This document shows positions 4,857 through 9,269 of a DNA stretch of 9,269 nucleotides, piece after piece. Both the position numbers and the translations under genes were made by a program. The notes under the pieces are model-generated. The model saw only the letters and a list, made by a program, of their open reading frames with translations. It did not search any database and was not told the DNA's origin. Positions within the stretch are counted from its first letter, which is position 1. Every line of letters starts with the position of its first letter. This DNA is from an uncultured Bacteroidales bacterium (GTDB lineage: Bacteria; Bacteroidota; Bacteroidia; Bacteroidales; UBA932), in contig CALCUQ010000027.1 of the NCBI GenBank assembly GCA_937906795.1, positions 1-9,269 of the forward strand. The letters are read 5' to 3'.

Positions 4857-6071
4857 TTACAATTGTACATTAAAAACAAGCTCTTCTTTACCTCTCAAAA
4901 CCTTAACCACAGCTACCTCTCCTTTCTTTAGCGTTCCAAGAGCTTTCATATAAACTTCTATATCTTTTATCTTAATATCGTTCACCTGAATAATTACATC
5001 CCCATTTTTCATTCCAGCTTTATATGCTGGTTTTCCTTTTACAATCAGATCTGCTCTCAGGCCATTCTCCACTTGTCCTGTAACGTCTGGCATAAGTCCT
5101 AATGACACCTTAAAACCGGCTCTCATAGGAGAAGCTTGTGGAGAACCTGTGTCGGTGAAGGTCAATCCCTGAGGATATTTCTGAATCTGTGAAATAAGTG
5201 CGGCTGCAAATGTTGCAACAGAATCTATACCGCCATATTTAATTTTGTAAGCATCATCATCGGGAGTATGATAGTCCTCTGTTGCCCCGGTAGTCATATA
5301 TAAAACAGGGATATTCTTTGCATAGAAAGAGGTGTGGTCGCTTGGGCCGTGTCCTTGTGCAGAACGGGTAATCTTAAGGGCATTCCAATTCTCTTTCTCC
5401 GCCCAATATATTATCTCATCCATCTCTTTTGCTGTCCCTGTTCCACCAAGTGTAATGGCATTGCTTCTCAGGTTTCCAATCATATCAAAATTTACCATAG
5501 CAACAATTTTGTCGGGACCCAAATTTTCTGCAAAATGTTTGCTCCCTACAATACCCTTCTCTTCTGCTCCAAATGCAACAAATATAATTCCATGCACCAG
5601 ATCTTTTCTTTTAGCATACTTTTTTGCCAAAAATAACATTCCTGCTACTCCCGACGCATTATCATCTGCTCCGTTATGAATGGCAAGGGTATCTGGTCTG
5701 CGGGAGCCACTTCCTTTACCACCCATCCCCAAATGGTCATAATGGGCACCAACAACTATATATTTCCCACTGCGGCCTTCTACTTTCCCATACACATTAA
5801 ATGTTTGAATACCAGATCTTTTTATAACAAAACTTTGCTTGGCGGGATTAAGCGAAAGTTTCTGCATTTGCCTGAATATAAAATCTGATGCCAGTGTGTC
5901 CCCTTTTGTACCGCCATCCCTTCCTTGTAAAAAGTCATGTGACAGATACTCAACAACTTGTTTAGAAGTGAGGTTACTGCCAAGCTTAGGTATTTTTACA
6001 TTTTCCAATTTTTGCGCATAACAGACACTTGTTAGCACCACACACAACAGTATATTTAAAATTCTCTTCAT
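4857..6071 (-). CDS. Secreted M28 family zinc metallopeptidase with C-terminal PDZ domain
   Basis: This 404-residue protein has a Sec signal peptide (1-19, VCYA|Q), an M28 catalytic domain (about 30-300) and a PDZ domain (about 320-404). The two-zinc site is complete by position: H110 and D112 in VGAHYDH, D136 in NGADDNASG, the general base E170 and ligand E171 in AFGAEEKG, D196 in NFDMIGN, and H268 in EDYHTPDDD. M28 enzymes are mostly aminopeptidases or dipeptidases that remove N-terminal residues from peptides; the PDZ domain probably positions peptides or protein partners. It should act in the periplasm or at the outer membrane. It is the first gene of a three-gene leftward operon with 7-9 base gaps, and has its own promoter (6092-6122). 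It is divergent from another secreted aminopeptidase-like gene. The length and intact metal ligands argue for a working enzyme; substrate choice is unknown. Confidence 0.93.
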   Translation of the reverse strand: MKRILNILLCVVLTSVCYAQKLENVKIPKLGSNLTSKQVVEYLSHDFLQGRDGGTKGDTLASDFIFRQMQKLSLNPAKQSFVIKRSGIQTFNVYGKVEGRSGKYIVVGAHYDHLGMGGKGSGSRRPDTLAIHNGADDNASGVAGMLFLAKKYAKRKDLVHGIIFVAFGAEEKGIVGSKHFAENLGPDKIVAMVNFDMIGNLRSNAITLGGTGTAKEMDEIIYWAEKENWNALKITRSAQGHGPSDHTSFYAKNIPVLYMTTGATEDYHTPDDDAYKIKYGGIDSVATFAAALISQIQKYPQGLTFTDTGSPQASPMRAGFKVSLGLMPDVTGQVENGLRADLIVKGKPAYKAGMKNGDVIIQVNDIKIKDIEVYMKALGTLKKGEVAVVKVLRGKEELVFNVQL

Positions 6072-6091
6072 ATCTCTAAATTAACAAGGCA

Positions 6092-6122
6092 CTAAAGTAA
6101 TACATTTTAAGATTTTACCAAA
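6092..6122 (-). promoter_or_regulatory. Bacteroidetes-type promoter for the M28 operon
   Basis: On the minus strand, TTTG (complement of 6119-6122) and TACTTTAG (complement of 6092-6099) are 19 bases apart. The -7 box matches TAnnTTTG except at the seventh base. Transcription would start close to 6085, leaving a leader of roughly 14 bases before the ATG at 6071. Confidence 0.5.
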
Positions 6123-6129
6123 AATTGAA

Positions 6130-6139
6130 TATTTTTTTG
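6130..6139 (+). promoter_or_regulatory. -7-like box for the C1 peptidase gene
   Basis: TATTTTTTTG followed by CAAC resembles the Bacteroidetes -7 box TAnnTTTG, with two extra T; read as TTTTTTTG (6132-6139) it differs by one fixed base. It lies about 37 bases before the ATG at 6177. No clean -33 TTTG is visible. A perfect 10-base palindrome ACTTTAAAGT (6142-6151) covers the expected transcription start. Confidence 0.35.
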
Positions 6140-6176
6140 CAACTTTAAAGTCCAAAACAACAATAAAACAAAAATT

Positions 6177-7280
6177 ATGAAACATATAAGAATTATCCCT
6201 ATACTGGCACTTTCAGTTGCCTTGTCAATTTCTGCATATGCACAAAAACTGACTCATAAAAATAACGGGGATTACGTTTTTACCACAATTAAGGCCAATC
6301 CTGTTACCATTACTAAAAATCAGAATGAGACAGGTACATGCTGGTGTTTTGCCGGAATAAGTTTCTTGGAGAGTGAGGCAATAAAAAAGGGGGCTCCTCA
6401 AGACCTTGATATTGCAGAAATGTTTGTAGTATCCAAATCATACCAAGGGAGAGCTGTAAAATATGTAAGGTATGACGGCCATATTAAATTTGCAGAAGGA
6501 AGCGATATGGGGGATGTACTTACCGTATTTAGAGAGTATGGTCTTGTTCCACAAAGTGTAATGCCAGGAATACAATATAATGAAAAAGAGCATATTCACT
6601 GGGAGCTTACAGAGGGTCTTACAGGATATATTGAGGCAATAGCAAAAAATCCCAACAGAAAACTTTCTACAGCCTGGTTGAACGGATTCAACAATATTGT
6701 AAAGGCATATTTGGGCCAGGCTCCAAGCACTTTTACAGTTAACGGAAAAGAGCATACTCCAAAAAGTTATGCACAATCATTGAATCTTAATCCCGATGAC
6801 TACATTTTGTTCACATCATTCACACACAATCCATTCTATGAAAAAATGGTCCTTGATGTTCCCGACAACTGGAGATTGACCCAGTATTACAATGTTCCAT
6901 TGGATGAAATGCTTGAGATTATGGATTATGCTATTGACAACGGCTATACAGTAGGTTGGACAGCCGATATGAGTGAAAAGAGTTGGGGTGATGTTGCCAC
7001 AATTCCTGGTATGGATGCAAGTGAAGTTACTCAGCAAGTGCGTCAGATTGCATATGACAATAAGGAGACCACAGATGACCATGCAATGCACATATATGGT
7101 GTTGCAAAAGACCAGAACGGAATAAAATATTATATGGTTAAAAATTCGTGGGGTGTTAAGGCTCCTTACAATGGCCATAATTATGCATCAGAGTCTTATG
7201 TGAGATATAAGACAATGAACATTTTGGTAAATAAAGCAGCTGTGCCTGCGCACATAATGAAGAAATTGAACATTAAATAA
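6177..7280 (+). CDS. Secreted C1 family cysteine aminopeptidase (aminopeptidase C/bleomycin hydrolase-like)
   Basis: This 367-residue protein has a Sec signal peptide (1-22, SAYA|Q) and a papain-fold domain of the C1B (PepC/bleomycin hydrolase) type. All catalytic positions are present: oxyanion Gln49, nucleophile Cys55 in GTCWCFAG, His302 in DDHAMHIYGV, and Asn323 in YMVKNSWG. The Gln-to-Cys spacing of six matches papain. The six residues after Cys55 differ slightly from the usual CWAF/CWSF in having a second Cys57. Cytoplasmic PepC enzymes are about 430-480 residues and hexameric; this one is shorter and exported, a form I associate with Bacteroidota. It likely removes N-terminal residues from peptides in the periplasm. 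The ATG at 6177 has an A-rich leader. The divergent M28 peptidase shares its 105-base upstream region, and the PIG-L gene follows 33 bases downstream. Confidence 0.92.
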   Translation: MKHIRIIPILALSVALSISAYAQKLTHKNNGDYVFTTIKANPVTITKNQNETGTCWCFAGISFLESEAIKKGAPQDLDIAEMFVVSKSYQGRAVKYVRYDGHIKFAEGSDMGDVLTVFREYGLVPQSVMPGIQYNEKEHIHWELTEGLTGYIEAIAKNPNRKLSTAWLNGFNNIVKAYLGQAPSTFTVNGKEHTPKSYAQSLNLNPDDYILFTSFTHNPFYEKMVLDVPDNWRLTQYYNVPLDEMLEIMDYAIDNGYTVGWTADMSEKSWGDVATIPGMDASEVTQQVRQIAYDNKETTDDHAMHIYGVAKDQNGIKYYMVKNSWGVKAPYNGHNYASESYVRYKTMNILVNKAAVPAHIMKKLNIK

Positions 7281-7313
7281 ATCCTACTTTAAACCAATCA
7301 AAAATAAGATAAA

Positions 7314-8087
7314 ATGGACAGAAGAGATATGATAAAAAAAGCAGGAGCAGCTTTTATGGGCGTATCTGCTATGGGTATACCTGCATTTGGTTTGGAATCA
7401 GATAATATTATGGGATCCAACACAACTGATACAAAGAAAAAGAAAGTTCTTATTATTGGAGCTCATCCAGATGATCCAGAATCCAACTGCGGCGGTACAA
7501 TGATTCTTATGCAAAAAGCCGGTTGGGAAGTTGTATCTGTATATATGACAAAAGGAGAAGCCGGCATTAAGGGTAAAACACATGCAGAGTCTGCTGTAAT
7601 TAGAGTAGAAGAGGCTAAAAATGCCTGCAAAATTTTAGGTGCAAGGGCTGTATTTATGACTCAGATTGATGGCAGTTCAGAAATAAACAAAGAGAGATAT
7701 GTTGAAATGAGGGAGCTTATAGCAGCCGAGAACCCAGATATTGTCATTACTCAATGGCCTATTGATTCACATGCAGACCATAGAGTATGTTCATCTTTGG
7801 TATATGATGCATGGAGAAGATTAGGATATAAATTTGAGTTGTACTATTCAGAGTCAATGACAGGTTTGCAGAGCCAGTTGTTCCACCCAACACATTATGT
7901 AGATATTTCTTCTGTTGCCAAACAAAAGAGGGATGCTATGTACTGCCATACAAGCCAGCTTCCAGAAGACTGGTATGACGATTGGCATGGAGTTGGTGGT
8001 ATGGGAAAATTCAGAGGTCGTGAAATGGGTTGCCAGGAAGCAGAAGCATTCATTCACCTTCCAAGATATAACAGCGATATTCTGTAA
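7314..8087 (+). CDS. PIG-L family deacetylase with twin-arginine leader
   Basis: This 257-residue protein starts MDRRDMIKKAGAAFMG, a twin-arginine export signal (RRDMIKK, then a mildly hydrophobic stretch ending near PAFG at residue 26). The PIG-L/LmbE domain follows from about 43 to 250. Zinc ligands are seen as H51 and D54 in GAHPDDPE, with D53 the likely general base, and H156 in SHADHR (H153-H156). Family members remove the N-acetyl group from N-acetylglucosamine-type sugars on small molecules, glycolipids or glycans, for example in mycothiol and GPI-anchor synthesis. Tat export suggests the enzyme folds with its zinc in the cytoplasm and then acts outside on cell-wall, host or dietary amino-sugar conjugates; the substrate is not known. 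The start is set by the leader motif. It is probably co-transcribed with the C1 peptidase and ends 22 bases before a strong terminator. Confidence 0.92.
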   Translation: MDRRDMIKKAGAAFMGVSAMGIPAFGLESDNIMGSNTTDTKKKKVLIIGAHPDDPESNCGGTMILMQKAGWEVVSVYMTKGEAGIKGKTHAESAVIRVEEAKNACKILGARAVFMTQIDGSSEINKERYVEMRELIAAENPDIVITQWPIDSHADHRVCSSLVYDAWRRLGYKFELYYSESMTGLQSQLFHPTHYVDISSVAKQKRDAMYCHTSQLPEDWYDDWHGVGGMGKFRGREMGCQEAEAFIHLPRYNSDIL

Positions 8088-8109
8088 TTGATTAAAACAA
8101 GATAAAACA

Positions 8110-8156
8110 AAACCGCAACGGCAAGAGTTTGTAAATTGTCCTCTCCGTTGCGGTTT
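8110..8156. terminator. Strong bidirectional intrinsic terminator
   Basis: AAACCGCAACGG (8110-8121) is exactly inverted at 8145-8156 (CCGTTGCGGTTT). Inside it, AGAG (8124-8127) and CTCT (8141-8144) add four more pairs across a 2-base bulge. The right side continues as TTTATTTATTTTC, and the minus strand as TTTTGTTTTATC, so either direction has a T-rich tail. It lies between the convergent PIG-L and FNT-family genes and should end both transcripts. Confidence 0.9.
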
Positions 8157-8174
8157 ATTTATTTTCTTAAAATA

Positions 8175-8771
8175 CTATTTGCCCTTTACAAACGGCCGGT
8201 ACAGATTGCAACCAATAAGGTTTCCTATCACTGTTGCCACATAGATAATCAAGATATCAAGAAGATATTTTAACATAAGGTCAAAAGAGACTGTACAGTA
8301 ATAAAATGCATCTGCAACACAGTGTGTAAAGCCACACAAGATAAATAATGGAACACCAAACAATAGAGGCAAAAATTTCCCTTCTCTTGCAAATTTTACA
8401 GATGTTGTCATTACAAATCCACAACCTATTCCAAGCACTGCACATTTTATTGCACCAGATGCTATTCTTTTTACCATAATTGCATCTGCAGCTTCAACTA
8501 TGGCGGGATTTGCATATCTTATAGCCATACCAGAAAGAAAACAGCCAACAATATTTCCCAACAATATAAGGAATAATGTTCCAAAGTCCTGTTTGGTATT
8601 TGTGATAAAACCTGCAGTTCCTGTATAAAGCTTTAATCCATAGCTGACTACTGTAAGCAAGCCAAATGAAAAGAGCACAGCACCTGCAATTCCACCTACA
8701 GTCAAGTTTACAATACCACCTACACTAATACAGATTCCTGCAAAAATCGCTGATTTAAAAATATCAAACAT
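8175..8771 (-). CDS. Short formate/nitrite transporter (FNT) family membrane protein
   Basis: This 198-residue membrane protein has about six predicted helices (near 6-22, 26-46, 64-84, 104-124, 133-158 and 166-189). Family features are FSFGLLTVVSYGLKLYTGTAGF (split here as FSFGLLTV, 35-42, and LKLYTGTAGF, 46-55) and GFTHCVADAFYY (147-158). In the latter, H150 matches the central pore histidine of FocA-type channels (H-x-x-A-(N/D)). FNT proteins are pentameric inner-membrane channels for formate, nitrite, hydrosulfide or other small anions. Typical members are 260-290 residues, so this one has shortened termini and loops. It starts 17 bases after the S66 peptidase stop and is probably the last gene of that leftward operon, ending at the terminator 8110-8156. 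Formate export would fit a fermenting gut-type anaerobe, but the substrate is not shown. Confidence 0.8.
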   Translation of the reverse strand: MFDIFKSAIFAGICISVGGIVNLTVGGIAGAVLFSFGLLTVVSYGLKLYTGTAGFITNTKQDFGTLFLILLGNIVGCFLSGMAIRYANPAIVEAADAIMVKRIASGAIKCAVLGIGCGFVMTTSVKFAREGKFLPLLFGVPLFILCGFTHCVADAFYYCTVSFDLMLKYLLDILIIYVATVIGNLIGCNLYRPFVKGK

Positions 8772-8788
8772 ATAATCTTAATGCAATA

Positions 8789-9269
8789 TTAGAAAATTAA
8801 CTCAGCACCATCCTGGGTTACATTCAACTCTACACATCTTGTAAAGTACATAGCTTTATGAGGTCTCATATGTCCAGCTGGAAAACCAAATACAACAGGC
8901 ACATCCAGTTTGTCTGTATATTGTTTAATTAGGTCATATACAGGAATACCCCATGGATCATCATCATCTGTAATACGGGTAAAGCCTCCAATTATTACAC
9001 CTTTAACCATACCCAATTTACCAGACTTCTCCAACTGCTGCATGTAGCGGTCTATTGTATTCATTCCCTCAGCAACATCTTCTATAAAAAGGATAGATGG
9101 CTGAGTAACATCCATTTGATATGGAGTTCCCTCAGAACCGGAAATTAATGTAAGGTTACCACCTATAAGTTTACCTGTTGCCTTCCCATATTTGTTGTAT
9201 TCATGAGGAGCAACCTTAATTGAAGTAATTTTTCCAAACAATGCATCTCTGGATGTCATTGCAGAAGAA
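8789..9269 (-). CDS. Peptidase S66 (LD-carboxypeptidase), C-terminal part
   Basis: The frame is open to the right edge (the codons before the internal Met at 9259 read SSA), so the start is outside the window. About 160 C-terminal residues are present of a usual 300 or so. Family signatures are GKLIGGNLTLISG (downstream of the internal Met by 29), SILFIEDVAEGMNTIDRYM, with the catalytic Glu in LFIED (codon 9080-9082), and VPVVFGFPAGH, with the catalytic His (codon 8870-8872). The nucleophilic Ser lies in the missing N-terminal domain. S66 enzymes cut the L,D bond of murein tetrapeptides (recycling of cell-wall fragments, cytoplasmic LdcA) or, in the MccF subgroup, detoxify microcin C. The visible half does not separate these with certainty; murein recycling is the commoner role. 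The FNT-family gene follows 17 bases later. Confidence 0.9.
   Translation of the reverse strand, partial: SSAMTSRDALFGKITSIKVAPHEYNKYGKATGKLIGGNLTLISGSEGTPYQMDVTQPSILFIEDVAEGMNTIDRYMQQLEKSGKLGMVKGVIIGGFTRITDDDDPWGIPVYDLIKQYTDKLDVPVVFGFPAGHMRPHKAMYFTRCVELNVTQDGAELIF

Noticed and set aside
6816..7178. Antisense open frame of 120 codons inside the C1 peptidase gene, and similar ones elsewhere
   Set aside because: They lie wholly within well-supported genes on the other strand, have cysteine/histidine-rich unnatural composition and no family motif.
8789..9259. S66 protein as a complete 156-residue gene starting at the Met at 9259
   Set aside because: The frame stays open to the window edge, the family is about 300 residues, and the nucleophile-bearing N-terminal domain is missing from this part; the Met is internal.

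Overview
The window looks like a low-GC chromosomal segment from a member of the Bacteroidota, most likely the Bacteroidales. Three things point there. Genes start without Shine-Dalgarno sites behind A-rich leaders. Several upstream regions carry the Bacteroidetes-type -7 box TAnnTTTG. The protein families are also typical of the group: two-domain FtsX permeases, an ECF sigma factor with a coiled-coil membrane partner, Sec-exported M28-PDZ and C1 peptidases, and a PIG-L deacetylase with a twin-arginine leader. The genus cannot be read from the sequence. I see no rRNA, tRNA, CRISPR array, transposase or integrase gene.

Left region (1-3244). The window opens inside a minus-strand FtsX/MacB-type ABC permease, of which only the first 56 codons are present. 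A 459-base non-coding stretch (170-628) separates it from the rightward genes. That stretch holds a duplicated 17-nt dyad, a 15-nt perfect palindrome, two mutually exclusive hairpins and a terminator-like hairpin with a T tract. Next comes an ECF sigma factor (629-1102) and a membrane protein with an N-terminal coiled coil and four predicted helices (1124-1714), probably co-transcribed. After a possible decayed coding fragment (1719-1832) and a good -33/-7 promoter come two adjacent secreted proteins of unknown function (1919-2524, 2531-3244). They look distantly related to each other, and the second ends in a DnaJ-like cysteine-rich zinc-binding motif.

Middle region (3248-7280). A compact minus-strand operon reads M28 metallopeptidase with PDZ domain (4857-6071), then a membrane protein of unknown function (3987-4847), then a TSUP/TauE-type anion exporter (3248-3979). 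The M28 gene is divergent from a secreted C1 aminopeptidase C-like protease (6177-7280), with 105 bases of shared upstream DNA. Both enzymes are predicted to be exported, so together they could trim peptides in the periplasm or at the surface.

Right region (7314-9269). A Tat-type PIG-L deacetylase (7314-8087) follows the C1 protease and is probably co-transcribed with it. A strong bidirectional terminator (8110-8156) separates it from a leftward pair: a peptidase S66 (LD-carboxypeptidase) gene running off the right edge, and a short formate/nitrite-transporter-family protein. The common thread of the right half is cell-envelope and peptide turnover. No single known multi-gene system accounts for the whole window.
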